This document shows positions 47,771-56,179 of a DNA stretch of 64,000 nt, in pieces; position 1 is the first letter of the stretch, and every line of letters starts with the position of its first letter. Both the position numbers and the translations under genes were made by a program. The notes under the pieces are model-generated. The model was not told the origin of the DNA. It did not search any database and was given only the letters and a program-made list of their open reading frames with translations. Source of the stretch: Kutzneria sp044547355 (GTDB taxonomy: Bacteria > Actinomycetota > Actinomycetes > Mycobacteriales > Pseudonocardiaceae); assembly GCF_044547355.1 (NCBI RefSeq), contig NZ_JBIUAG010000018.1:122889-186888 (forward strand), read 5' to 3'.

Positions 47771-49039
47771 TCAGCTGATGCTGGGGTACAACGGGAATCG
47801 TTCGGTCAGCGCGACGACGCGGGCCCGCAGCGCGGCCGCGTCGAACTCCGGCGTGAGCGCCAGCGCGATGATGTCGGCGACCTCGCGGAAGGCCTCGTCG
47901 TCGAAACCCCGCGCGGCCAGCGCCGGCGTGCCGATGCGCAGGCCCGAGGTGACCATCGGCGGCCGCGGGTCGAACGGGATCGCGTTGCGGTTCACGGTGA
48001 TCCCGATGTCGTGCAAGCGGTCCTCGGCCTGCTGCCCGTCCAGTTCGGACTTGCGCAGGTCGACCAGGACCAGGTGCACCTGGGTGCCGCCGGTGAGCAC
48101 GGTCGCGCCCGCGGCCACCACGTCGTCGCCCAGCAGCCGCTCGGCCAGGATGCGCGCGCCGGTCAGGGTCCGCAGCTGCCGCTCCCGGAACGACTCGCCG
48201 GCCGCCACCTTGAACGCCACGGCCTTGGCCGCGATCACGTGCTCCAGCGGACCGCCCTGCTGGCCGGGGAACACCGCCGAGTTGATCTTCTTGGCCAGCG
48301 CCTGCTCGCACAGGATGACGCCGCCGCGCGGACCGCCCAGCGTCTTGTGCGTGGTCGTGGTGACCACGTGCGCGTGCGGCACCGGGCTCGGGTGCAGCCC
48401 GGCCGCCACCAGCCCGGCGAAGTGGGCCATGTCCACCATCAGGTACGCGCCCACCGAGTCGGCGATCCGCCGGAACTCGGCGAAGTCCAGCTGCCGCGGG
48501 TACGCCGACCAGCCGGCGATGATCAGCTTCGGCCGGTGCTCGGTGGCCAGCCGCTCCACCTCGGCCATGTCCACGTGGTAGTCGGACTCGCTGACGTGGT
48601 AGGCCACCACGTCGTAGAGCTTGCCGGAGAAGTTGATCCGCATGCCGTGCGTCAGGTGCCCGCCGTGGGCCAGGTCCAGCCCGAGGATGGTGTCGCCCGG
48701 GTCCAGCAGCGCCATCATGGCCGCCGCGTTGGCCTGCGCCCCGGAGTGCGGCTGCACGTTGGCGTGCTCCGCCCCGAACAGCGCCTTGATCCGGTCGATG
48801 GCCAGCTGCTCGATCACGTCCACGTGCTCGCAGCCGCCGTAGTAGCGCCGGCCCGGATAGCCCTCGGCGTACTTGTTGGTCAGCACCGAGCCCTGGGCCT
48901 GCAACACCGCCAGCGGCGCGAAGTTCTCGCTGGCGATCATCTCCAGGGTGCCGCGCTGGCGGGCCAGCTCGGCGTCCACCGCCGCGGCGACCTCCGGGTC
49001 CAGCTCGGCCAGCGGCGCGGTCAGCTCGACCGGCGTCAC
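47771..49039 (-). CDS. glyA: Serine hydroxymethyltransferase
   Basis: 422-residue PLP enzyme interconverting serine and glycine with tetrahydrofolate. Motifs: IASENFAPLAVL, NKYAEGYPGRRYYGGCEHVD, and the PLP Lys in VVTTTTHKTLGGPRGG. GTG at 49039 overlaps the gcvH stop by 4 bp (GTGA). Third gene of the gcvT-gcvH-glyA operon behind the glycine riboswitch, so glycine excess should raise both cleavage and serine formation. Confidence 0.97.
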   Translation of the reverse strand: MTPVELTAPLAELDPEVAAAVDAELARQRGTLEMIASENFAPLAVLQAQGSVLTNKYAEGYPGRRYYGGCEHVDVIEQLAIDRIKALFGAEHANVQPHSGAQANAAAMMALLDPGDTILGLDLAHGGHLTHGMRINFSGKLYDVVAYHVSESDYHVDMAEVERLATEHRPKLIIAGWSAYPRQLDFAEFRRIADSVGAYLMVDMAHFAGLVAAGLHPSPVPHAHVVTTTTHKTLGGPRGGVILCEQALAKKINSAVFPGQQGGPLEHVIAAKAVAFKVAAGESFRERQLRTLTGARILAERLLGDDVVAAGATVLTGGTQVHLVLVDLRKSELDGQQAEDRLHDIGITVNRNAIPFDPRPPMVTSGLRIGTPALAARGFDDEAFREVADIIALALTPEFDAAALRARVVALTERFPLYPSIS

Positions 49040-49419
49040 TCGCCCTCCTTGATCAGCGCGCCGTACTCGTCGGCGTCCAGCAGCTCGTCGGCCGGGCCGT
49101 CCAGGCGCACGGTGAACAGCCAGCCCTCGCCGAACGGGTCGTTGTTGACCACGGCCGGGTCGTCGGTCACGGCCTGGTTGACGTCCACGACCTCGCCGGT
49201 GACCGGCGCGAACAGGTCGCTGACCGACTTGGTGGACTCCAGCTCGCCGCACGGCTCGCCGCCGGTGATGGTGGCGCCGGCCTCGGGCAGCTGGACGTAG
49301 ACGATGTCGCCGAGCTGCTCGGCGGCGTACTCGGTGATGCCGACCCGGGCGATGCCGTCGGAGATCGACACCCACTCGTGCTCGGCCGTGTAGTTCAGGT
49401 GGTCAGGGACGGTGCTCAT
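49036..49419 (-). CDS. gcvH: Glycine cleavage system H protein
   Basis: 127 residues. Lipoyl-domain protein shuttling the aminomethyl group; the lipoylated Lys is in LESTKSVSDL at ~64. Other family motifs: HEWVSISDG at the N-terminus and VNNDPFGEGWLFTV near the C-terminus. Starts 15 bp after gcvT and overlaps glyA by 4 bp. Confidence 0.97.
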   Translation of the reverse strand: MSTVPDHLNYTAEHEWVSISDGIARVGITEYAAEQLGDIVYVQLPEAGATITGGEPCGELESTKSVSDLFAPVTGEVVDVNQAVTDDPAVVNNDPFGEGWLFTVRLDGPADELLDADEYGALIKEGE

Positions 49420-49433
49420 GCTCTGGAGGCCTC

Positions 49434-50534
49434 TCAGGACGAACGACGGTAGAACGGCAGCTCGACGACGTCGACGGGGGTGATCGTGCCCCGGATGTCG
49501 ACGGCGAGCGCGGAACCGGGGACGGCGCGGTCGGCGTCGACGTAGGCCATCGCCACCGGATGGCCCAGCGTCGGCGACGGCGCGCCGCTGGTGATCTCGC
49601 CGATCCTCGCACCGTCGGCCGGGTCCACGACCGGGTACCCGTGCCGCGGCGCGCGCCGGCTCTCGGTGACCAGGCCGACCAGCTTGCGCTCGGGCGTCAC
49701 GGCCGAGGCCTTGGCCAGCGCCGCGCGGCCGACGAAGTCGCTGGGCTTGTCCAGCTTGACCACCCGGCCCAGGCCCGCCGCGTACGGCGTGAGGTCGGTG
49801 GACAGCTCGTTGCCGTACAGCGGCATGCCGGCCTCCAGGCGCAGCGTGTCGCGGCACGACAGTCCACACGGGAGGACCTCGCCGGCCGCGGCCACCGCCG
49901 CCCACACCGCCTCGGCGTCGTCCGGGGCCACGAACAGCTCGAAGCCGTCCTCGCCGGTGTAGCCGGTGCGGGCCAGCAGCGCGGGCCGGCCGGCGACAGT
50001 GGTCGGGTAGGAGGCGTAGTACTTCACGGTGCCCAGGTCGGTGGGCGTCAGCGGGGCCAGCAGCGCCACCGCACGCGGGCCCTGAAGGGCGATCAGCGCG
50101 TACTCGGTGGAGGCGTCGCGCACCTCGGTGTCGAAGTCCTCGGCCCGGTCGATCAGCTCGCCGGCCACCAGGGCGGCGTTGCTGGCGTTGGCGACCACCA
50201 TGTAGTCCTGCTCGCCGGTGCGGTAGACGATCAGGTCGTCGAGGATGCCGCCGTCGTCGGCGCAGATCATGGTGTAGCGGGCGCGGCCGACGCCGATGGC
50301 CGAGGCGTGCCCGACCAGCGCGTAGTCCAGGGCCTGGCCGGCCTGCGGGCCGGACAGCAGGATCTCGCCCATGTGGGTCAGGTCGAACAGGCCGGCGCCG
50401 GTGCGCACGGCGTTGTGCTCGGCCACGTCCCCGGTGTAGCGCAGCGGCATCTGCCAGCCGGCGAAGTCGGTGAACTTGGCGCCGAGCCGCTCGTGCACGT
50501 CGTGCAGCGGCGTTCGGCGGATGTCGGTGCCCAT
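49434..50534 (-). CDS. gcvT: Glycine cleavage system aminomethyltransferase (T protein)
   Basis: 366 residues transferring the one-carbon unit to tetrahydrofolate. N-terminus TPLHDVHERLGAKFTDFAGW and FDLTHMGEI, folate-site RTGYTGEDGFELF, and CRDTLRLEAGMPLYGNEL are characteristic. First gene after the tandem glycine riboswitch. gcvP, the P protein, is not in this window. Confidence 0.97.
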   Translation of the reverse strand: MGTDIRRTPLHDVHERLGAKFTDFAGWQMPLRYTGDVAEHNAVRTGAGLFDLTHMGEILLSGPQAGQALDYALVGHASAIGVGRARYTMICADDGGILDDLIVYRTGEQDYMVVANASNAALVAGELIDRAEDFDTEVRDASTEYALIALQGPRAVALLAPLTPTDLGTVKYYASYPTTVAGRPALLARTGYTGEDGFELFVAPDDAEAVWAAVAAAGEVLPCGLSCRDTLRLEAGMPLYGNELSTDLTPYAAGLGRVVKLDKPSDFVGRAALAKASAVTPERKLVGLVTESRRAPRHGYPVVDPADGARIGEITSGAPSPTLGHPVAMAYVDADRAVPGSALAVDIRGTITPVDVVELPFYRRSS

Positions 50535-50571
50535 CAGGAGACCCCTCGTGTGGTGGAGTGAGCCTCCCCCT

Positions 50572-50745
50572 CTGTCATGGGCCTGAGAGTTTCACCGGGC
50601 CAGGCCGGCTTTCCCCTTGGGCGAGGCGCGATGGGCACGCCTGCTTTTCAGAGTCGCCTGTCCCGAGCGGTAGGGGGGCCTGAGAGATTCCGGGGAGGAT
50701 TTGCTCCTTCGGCGCCTGCCCGACATCGACAGGTCTCTCCCGCAC
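50572..50745 (-). ncRNA. Tandem glycine riboswitch
   Basis: On the minus strand, two aptamers stand in series between the promoter and gcvT. The first starts with GCGGGAGAGACCT (50731-50743), carries GCGCCGAAGGAGCAA, and closes with CTCTCAGGCCCCCC (about 50678-50691). The second ends with GTGAAACTCTCAGGCCC (50580-50596). These are conserved hallmarks of the gcvT glycine riboswitch. Glycine binding should switch on gcvT-gcvH-glyA. Confidence 0.93.
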
Positions 50746-50769
50746 GGTATGAGCAGCGAAGATGTACTT

Positions 50770-50802
50770 GTGGCGGCCACCGTATGAGGAAGTGGCCGCC
50801 AC
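50770..50802 (-). terminator. Hairpin after LuxR paralogue 2
   Basis: 11-bp perfect inverted repeat (50770-50780 with 50792-50802), 38 bp after the stop of the minus-strand LuxR-type gene and just upstream of the riboswitch. It would insulate the gcv operon from read-through. Confidence 0.6.
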
Positions 50803-50840
50803 GGTCAAGATTCCAGGGCTTCGCCCGGGTTCTCACCCCT

Positions 50841-51464
50841 TCAGATCACACCCGATCGCATGGCGTACGCCACCGCGTGCGGGCGGTTGCGCAGACCCAG
50901 CCGGTTCATGACCGCGTAGACGACGTTCTTCACGGTGCGCTCCGAGTAGGAGAGCTTGGTGGCGATCTGGGCGGTGTCCCAGCCCTCGGCCATCAGCCGC
51001 AGCACGTCGATCTCCCGCGGCGCCAGGCCGGAGGCGGTGAGGCCGTTGGGCCGCAGCACCTCCTTGTGCAGCCGCTCCACCTGCGCGAGCAGCGAACCCA
51101 GCAGCGTGGGCGGCATGTCCCCCATACCCCGCTTCGCCGCCAGCACCGCGTGCACCAGGCGCTCGCCGCTGGCCGCCGCCTTCGGCAGCACCGCGACCAC
51201 GCCGCACTCCACGGCCGCCAACAGGTCGGCGTCGTGGAACCGGTCGGTGACCAGCACGATCTTCACCGGCGTCGCCTCGGCGGTCCGCCGCAGCAACCCC
51301 ATCACGTCAGCGTTGACCGCGTCCGCGCACACCACGAACACCTGAGCCTCGGACAGTCTGCGTTCCGGCACCACCTGGAGCTCGGCCCGCGCCCGAAGGC
51401 AGCTGATCGCCCCGGCCAGGGTGATCGGATCGCCCGCGTGGACGGCTACCCACACTCTGTCCAT
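50841..51464 (-). CDS. LuxR-type regulator with degenerate receiver domain (paralogue 2)
   Basis: 207 residues, same length as the protein at 30443-31066 and alignable with it without gaps (VAVHAGDPITLAG, VFVVCADAV, LLAAVECGVVAVLPKA, LAPREIDVLRLMAEGWDTAQ, SERTVKNVVYAVMNRLGL). The receiver lacks the normal double-acidic pocket, so it may be phosphorylation-independent. ATG at 51464 has GAGGAGGA upstream; upstream in-frame starts are less likely. Divergent from the gene at 51735, with SARP3 next, so the LuxR-plus-SARP pairing is repeated here. Confidence 0.85.
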   Translation of the reverse strand: MDRVWVAVHAGDPITLAGAISCLRARAELQVVPERRLSEAQVFVVCADAVNADVMGLLRRTAEATPVKIVLVTDRFHDADLLAAVECGVVAVLPKAAASGERLVHAVLAAKRGMGDMPPTLLGSLLAQVERLHKEVLRPNGLTASGLAPREIDVLRLMAEGWDTAQIATKLSYSERTVKNVVYAVMNRLGLRNRPHAVAYAMRSGVI

Positions 51465-51734
51465 GGTGTCCTCCTCGCTGTGTACCCCCAGGAACACACT
51501 CTGCAACGACCTTCTTCAGAGGATCTTCACGACGCCTCCATGTCGTAGAGAAAGTCCTGACCAGCGGTTTTGCCGAAGTCCACTCGAACGGGCTAGGCCT
51601 TCAAGGGAGAAACGTGCAGCCGATCGCCACGATCGGGCAGACTCCGCGCCTCCCGGGCCGGGAAGTTCCTGGTTGCGCGGGGACCGTCTCAAGTAGGCTG
51701 CCGGCATTCCCCCGCGCGAGCAGGAGGAGCCCTG

Positions 51735-52403
51735 TTGGTCGTCGAGGATGCCGCCGCCACCGTCTCCCGGACCACCGCCGAACGGGCACGACTGCCCGAA
51801 CTCGCCGAGGTTCTCGCCGCCTGTGCCGGCCATCTGTCCGACGAGCTGCTCACCGCCGCCCGGTTCTGGCTGGCCGAGGGCCGGCATCTGGACGTGGCCC
51901 GGGCGGTGTCCTTCGCCGTTGTCCATCTACACGTTCCGGTGACTGCGCAGCACCACCGCGCGTTGGTCGACGCACTGGTGACGGGCGGTCATGATCCTGT
52001 CGCAGTCCGTGGCGTCGAGCCGGCCCGCTGGCCGCCGGCGCTGCCGTTCACCTTCGTCGACGGCGGCTGGTCCGGTGATGATCGGATGGATGAGGCCGCG
52101 GTCGGCGCGGTGGCCGGCTATCCCGGCGTGCACGGCATCTGGCGGGCCTGGCGGATGCCGCTGGACGGCTCGCCGTGGCCGGCCCCCAAGCGGGTCTACC
52201 TGGTGCAGGCCGGCGAGCAGGTGGACGTGGTCGCGGTGACCGCCCGGGCCCAGCGGGCGCTGGCCGCCGCCGGCGAGCCCGCCCCACAGGTCGAGGCCTA
52301 CCCGGTCGGCTCCCGGCTGGCCGCCTACCAGCTCACGGTGCGCCGCAACGGGCTGCTGCTGTGGACCTGTCAGACGTCGAATGTGGACCAAATCACACCT
52401 TGA
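51735..52403 (+). CDS. Hypothetical protein
   Basis: 222 residues, soluble, no recognised domain. N-terminal half is helical (LPELAEVLAACAGHLSDELL, RFWLAEGRHLDVARAV), the C-terminal half beta-rich (VYLVQAGEQVDVVAV). Start is probably the TTG at 51735, because AGGAGGAG lies 7 nt upstream; a TAGGCT -10-like box is at about 51695. It precedes SARP3 by 102 bp on the same strand. The 270-bp gap to the divergent LuxR gene shows no other gene. Confidence 0.6.
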   Translation: MVVEDAAATVSRTTAERARLPELAEVLAACAGHLSDELLTAARFWLAEGRHLDVARAVSFAVVHLHVPVTAQHHRALVDALVTGGHDPVAVRGVEPARWPPALPFTFVDGGWSGDDRMDEAAVGAVAGYPGVHGIWRAWRMPLDGSPWPAPKRVYLVQAGEQVDVVAVTARAQRALAAAGEPAPQVEAYPVGSRLAAYQLTVRRNGLLLWTCQTSNVDQITP

Positions 52404-52505
52404 CGCGTCGGGTCTGTTCCTTCTTGCGCGTGGACCAGGAAGAATGGCGGCGGGGGTACGACCCCGGCCAGACCAACCATCCGGCCGGGCTGGGGAGGAT
52501 GCTGG

Positions 52506-55238
52506 ATGTCCGACAACGGTGTCCGCGGCGCTGTGCTCCGGGTGGCCCTGCTGGGCCCGGTGCGCGGCTGGACCGGGGACCGGGAGTTGGAGCTCGGCGC
52601 GCCCATGCAGCGCGCGCTGTTCGGTCTGCTCGCGCTCAGTCCCAACCGGATGGTCGCCCGCTCGGAGCTGATCACCGCGCTGTGGGGCGAGGCGGCCCCG
52701 GCCAGCGCCGAGGGCAGCGTGCACACCTATGTGGCCGGCCTGCGCCGCGCCCTGGAGCCGAACCGGACACATCGGGCCCCGTCGACCATGCTGGTCAACG
52801 CCGGGCCCGGCTACCTGCTCCGGATGGAGCCCGAGGACCTGGACGTCACCCGGCTCAACGCCCATCGCGAGCGGTCCCGCGTGCTGCGCGGCGACGGCCG
52901 GCGCGAGCAGGCCGCCGCCGAGCTGGACGCCGCGCTGGCCCTGTTCCGCGGCACCCCCTTCGACGGCCTGTCCTGCCCGTACGTGGAGCAGGAGCGGCCC
53001 CGCCTGGCCGAGCTGCGGCTGCTGGTGATCGAGGAGCGGGCCAGCCTGATGCTGGAGCTGGGCCGGCACCACGACCTGGCCGCCGAGCTGCCGGCGCTGG
53101 TCCGCGAGCACCCGCTGTGGGAACGGCTGCGCGGGCTGCTGATGATCACCCTCTACCGCTGCGGCCGGCAGGCCGACGCGCTGGAGGCCTACCAGGAGGC
53201 CCGCCGGGTGCTGGCCGAGGAGCTGGCCATCGAGCCCTCCCCGGAGCTGCGCCGGCTGCACGGCAAGATCCTGCGCAACGACCCGGAGCTGGCCGCGCCG
53301 CAGCCGGCCCGGCCCACCGCCGAGACCGCGGGCGGCCCGGTGCCGGCCCAGCTGCCGCACGACGTGCCCGGCTTCACCGGCCGCGCGGCCGAGATCGCCG
53401 AGCTGGACCGGTTCCTGGACGAGACGTCCAACTCGGTGCTGATCTCGGCCATCGACGGCGCCGGCGGCATCGGCAAGACCGCGCTGGCCGTGCACTACGC
53501 GCACCGCATCACCGACCGCTTCCCTGACGGGCAGCTCTACGTCAACCTGCGCGGCTTCGACCCCAAGCTGCCGCCGCTGATGCCGGTGGACGCGCTGGGC
53601 TCGCTGCTGCGCGGGCTGGGCGTGCCGGCCCGGCAGGTGCCGGCCGACCTCGACGACCAGGCCGGCATGTACCGCAGCATGGTGGCCGGAAAGCGCATTC
53701 TCGTCGTGCTGGACAACGCCGCCAGCACCGACCAGGTGCGGCCGCTGCTGCCCGGCTCGCCGTCCTGCGCGGTCATCGTGACCAGCCGCAACCGGCTCAG
53801 CGGGCTGGTGGCCCGGGACGGGGCCCGCCGGATCACCCTGGACGTGCTCAGCACCGAGGACTCGGTGCGGCTGATGGCCGGCATGCTCGGCGACCGCCGG
53901 GTGGCGGCCGAGCCGCAGGCCGTCACCGAACTGGTCCGGCTGTGCGGCCACCTGCCGCTGGCGCTGCGCATCGCCGGCGACCGGGCCGCCACCCATCCGC
54001 ACCTGATGATGTCCGACCTGGCCGGCGACCTGTCCAACGAGCGGGACCGGCTGGACGTGCTCGCCCCCGACGACGACGAGTCGACCGCCGTGCGGGCCGT
54101 GTTCTCGTGGTCGTACCACGCCTTGAAGCCCGACTCCGCCCGGGCGTTCCGGCTGCTGGGCCTGCATCCCGGGGCCGAGTTCAGCACCACCGCCGCCGCC
54201 GCGCTGACCGGGCTGCCGGTGCCGATGACCCGGCGGCTGCTCACCGACCTGACCGACCGGCACCTGCTCGGCGAGGTCGACCGCGACCGCTACCGGCTGC
54301 ACGACCTGCTTCGGGTGTACGCCGCCGAGGAGGTCGAGGCGGGCGAGGACGAGCGGGACCGGTCGCTGGCCGTGCAGCGCATGGTCGACTGGTACCTCTA
54401 CACCGCCAGCAACGCCGACAACGGGCTGCGTGGGCAGGCCAACGACATGCCCATCGGCAACCCGCCGCGGGAGTGCGCCCCGCTGCCGTTCGGCGGCTAT
54501 CTCCAGGCGCTGCAATGGTTCGACGCCGAGAACGAGAACCTGGCGGCCCTCGACCGGCTCGCCGGCGAGACCGGCCAGCACCTGGCCGCGTGGCGGCTGG
54601 GCGTGGTCGTGTGGGAGTACCACCGGCTGCGCCGGGACTTCGACCAGCTCATCACCTACTCCCGGGTGTCCGTCACTGCCGCTCGGGCCCTGCGGGATCC
54701 CATCGGCGAGGCCCTGGCCCAGAGCTGCATCGCCGCCTCCAGCGCGCATCTCGGCCGTGAGGCCGAGGTCCTGGCCACCCTCAAGCGGATGCCGCCCGTC
54801 GAGTACGGGGCCGAGGACACGCACCGGGAGATGAGCACCCTGTCCAACCTCGCCGAGGCCTACCGCGGCATCGGCATGATCGGCGATGCCCTTGCCCACT
54901 ACCGCAAGGCCCTCGGTCTGGCCCGCATCGCCGGAAGTCGTTGGCACGAAGGCGATCTGCTCCGGGGGCTGGGCGAGACCTACCTCCAGCTCGGCGAGCT
55001 CCAGCACGCCCTCGACTGCTGCCGCTCGGCACTGACCATCTTCCGTCAGCTCGGCGATCTCTACGCCCAGAACTCCGTCCTGCAGAACCTCGGCGGCACC
55101 CTGCTCGCCCTCGGCCGCCACGACGAGTCCGTCGGCTCCTTCGCCGACGCCGTGGCGATCGCCCGCCGCATCGGCCACCCCCACGCCGTAGACCAAGGCC
55201 TGCAAGGCCTTGCCGCCGCCAAGGCCGAGGCCAGCTAA
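52506..55238 (+). CDS. AfsR/SARP-family regulator with NB-ARC and TPR domains (SARP3)
   Basis: 910 residues. DNA-binding domain (VALLGPVRGWTGDRELELG, LITALWGEAAPAS), BTAD, NB-ARC with Walker A GAGGIGKTAL at ~320 and VLVVLDNAASTDQVRPLL, SWSYHALKPDSARAFRLLGL, and C-terminal TPR repeats. Closer in sequence to SARP2 than to SARP1. ATG follows GGGGAGG. No TTA codons. The TAA stop overlaps the convergent MerR stop by 3-4 bp. Confidence 0.9.
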   Translation: MSDNGVRGAVLRVALLGPVRGWTGDRELELGAPMQRALFGLLALSPNRMVARSELITALWGEAAPASAEGSVHTYVAGLRRALEPNRTHRAPSTMLVNAGPGYLLRMEPEDLDVTRLNAHRERSRVLRGDGRREQAAAELDAALALFRGTPFDGLSCPYVEQERPRLAELRLLVIEERASLMLELGRHHDLAAELPALVREHPLWERLRGLLMITLYRCGRQADALEAYQEARRVLAEELAIEPSPELRRLHGKILRNDPELAAPQPARPTAETAGGPVPAQLPHDVPGFTGRAAEIAELDRFLDETSNSVLISAIDGAGGIGKTALAVHYAHRITDRFPDGQLYVNLRGFDPKLPPLMPVDALGSLLRGLGVPARQVPADLDDQAGMYRSMVAGKRILVVLDNAASTDQVRPLLPGSPSCAVIVTSRNRLSGLVARDGARRITLDVLSTEDSVRLMAGMLGDRRVAAEPQAVTELVRLCGHLPLALRIAGDRAATHPHLMMSDLAGDLSNERDRLDVLAPDDDESTAVRAVFSWSYHALKPDSARAFRLLGLHPGAEFSTTAAAALTGLPVPMTRRLLTDLTDRHLLGEVDRDRYRLHDLLRVYAAEEVEAGEDERDRSLAVQRMVDWYLYTASNADNGLRGQANDMPIGNPPRECAPLPFGGYLQALQWFDAENENLAALDRLAGETGQHLAAWRLGVVVWEYHRLRRDFDQLITYSRVSVTAARALRDPIGEALAQSCIAASSAHLGREAEVLATLKRMPPVEYGAEDTHREMSTLSNLAEAYRGIGMIGDALAHYRKALGLARIAGSRWHEGDLLRGLGETYLQLGELQHALDCCRSALTIFRQLGDLYAQNSVLQNLGGTLLALGRHDESVGSFADAVAIARRIGHPHAVDQGLQGLAAAKAEAS

Positions 55239-56005
55239 CCCTCCACTGTGGACCGGTCGGCGTTGGCGTTGATGGCGTCGTGGACGTACTGCGACAAGCC
55301 GGGGACCATGTCGTCGTAGTTCTTGCCTCGACGGTCGTTGGCGCGGTAGTGCTCGGCCAGGCCGCGGTGGGTGGAGTGGTCGCAGTCGTGGAACCAGTGG
55401 TCGGTGTGCTTTCGGTGTTGCTCGGCCAGATCCATCGCCACGGGGTCGGTCGCCGGGACGCCGCGGAGCATCGCGTCGGCCAGCCCCTGGTTGATCTCCG
55501 CCAGCTCCGCGCGGAGGGTTTCCCAGTCCTGCTGGGTGTAGCTGGCAGTCCGCTCCTGGCGTTGTGCGAACTGCTCGGTTTCGCCCCAGGTCTGGCGGGC
55601 GTCCTCAGCGTGGGCGACGAAGTTGTTGTCCCCGAACACTTCTCGCCGCTGCTGGGGAGTGAGGCCGATGCCGGCCCGGCGGGCGGCCAGCTCCTCGTCG
55701 ATCACGGCCAGCATCGCGGTGAAGCGGGCGATCCGCTCGGTGAGCAGTTCTCGTTGCCGTTGCAGGTGATCGGCGTCGGTGGTGCCCGAATCCGCGACTA
55801 TGTCCCCGATTTCCACGAGCTCCAGGCCGAGCTCGCGGTAGAAGACCACCCGTTGCAGCAGCCGCAGGTCCTCGTCGGAGTAGAGCCGGTAGCCGGCCGG
55901 GCTGCGGCTGCTCGGCCGGACCAGGCCGATCTGGTCGTAGTGGTGCAGGGTCCGCACCGAGACCCCGGCGAGGTCGGCCGCCGCGCTGACTGTGTGTTCG
56001 CTCAT
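55235..56005 (-). CDS. MerR-family regulator with TipAS ligand-binding domain (TipA-like)
   Basis: 256 residues. MerR winged helix at the N-terminus (VSAAADLAGVSVRTLHHYDQ, GYRLYSDEDLRLLQRVVFYR), a coiled coil, then an antibiotic-recognition TipAS domain (FGDNNFVAHAEDARQTWGET ... KHTDHWFHDCDHSTHRGLAE). In Streptomyces TipA this domain traps thiopeptide drugs. ATG at 56005 is chosen because a -10 box sits 7 nt upstream. The promoter has the 19-bp spacer and central dyad expected for MerR activation, so the gene is likely autoregulated. Confidence 0.92.
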   Translation of the reverse strand: MSEHTVSAAADLAGVSVRTLHHYDQIGLVRPSSRSPAGYRLYSDEDLRLLQRVVFYRELGLELVEIGDIVADSGTTDADHLQRQRELLTERIARFTAMLAVIDEELAARRAGIGLTPQQRREVFGDNNFVAHAEDARQTWGETEQFAQRQERTASYTQQDWETLRAELAEINQGLADAMLRGVPATDPVAMDLAEQHRKHTDHWFHDCDHSTHRGLAEHYRANDRRGKNYDDMVPGLSQYVHDAINANADRSTVEG

Positions 56006-56012
56006 GGGCACC

Positions 56013-56043
56013 ACTGTGCGGCCTCACGTCGCGTGAGGGTCAA
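56013..56043 (-). promoter_or_regulatory. MerR-type promoter with operator in a 19-bp spacer
   Basis: Minus strand: -35 TTGACC (56038-56043), 19-bp spacer, -10 CACAGT (56013-56018), then 7 nt to ATG. The spacer contains the dyad CCTCACG-N3-CGTGAGG (56022-56038). Overlong spacing with a central dyad is the signature of MerR-activated promoters; the transcript should be leaderless. Confidence 0.75.
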
Positions 56044-56074
56044 ATCCGCTTGCCCGCATCCCCACAATGGGCGC

Positions 56075-56179
56075 ATGACGACTCTCGCCCCGCTGTCGAT
56101 GTGCTCCCTCTCCGCTGTCGCGGGGCGGGGCCAGCAGCAGCGCTGCCGCCGGGGAGGCGCGACGCCGCCACGCCGGTGA
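56075..56179 (+). CDS. Small upstream ORF coupled to the LysE gene
   Basis: 34 residues starting at ATG 56075, with CACAAT (56063-56068) 6 nt upstream as a likely leaderless -10. Its sequence includes MCSLSAVAGRGQQQRCRRGG: two Cys and a very basic end. The TGA stop (56177-56179) overlaps the GTG start of the LysE-type gene (56176). It could be a leader peptide coupling translation, or the exporter may start here by a different route. No homology recognised. Confidence 0.4.
   Translation: MTTLAPLSMCSLSAVAGRGQQQRCRRGGATPPRR

Noticed and set aside
30443..55238. Secondary-metabolite gene cluster, suggested by three SARPs and a TetX-like enzyme
   Set aside because: No PKS, NRPS, terpene, lanthipeptide or other core biosynthetic gene was found; only regulators, an orphan ATP-grasp enzyme and oxidoreductases.
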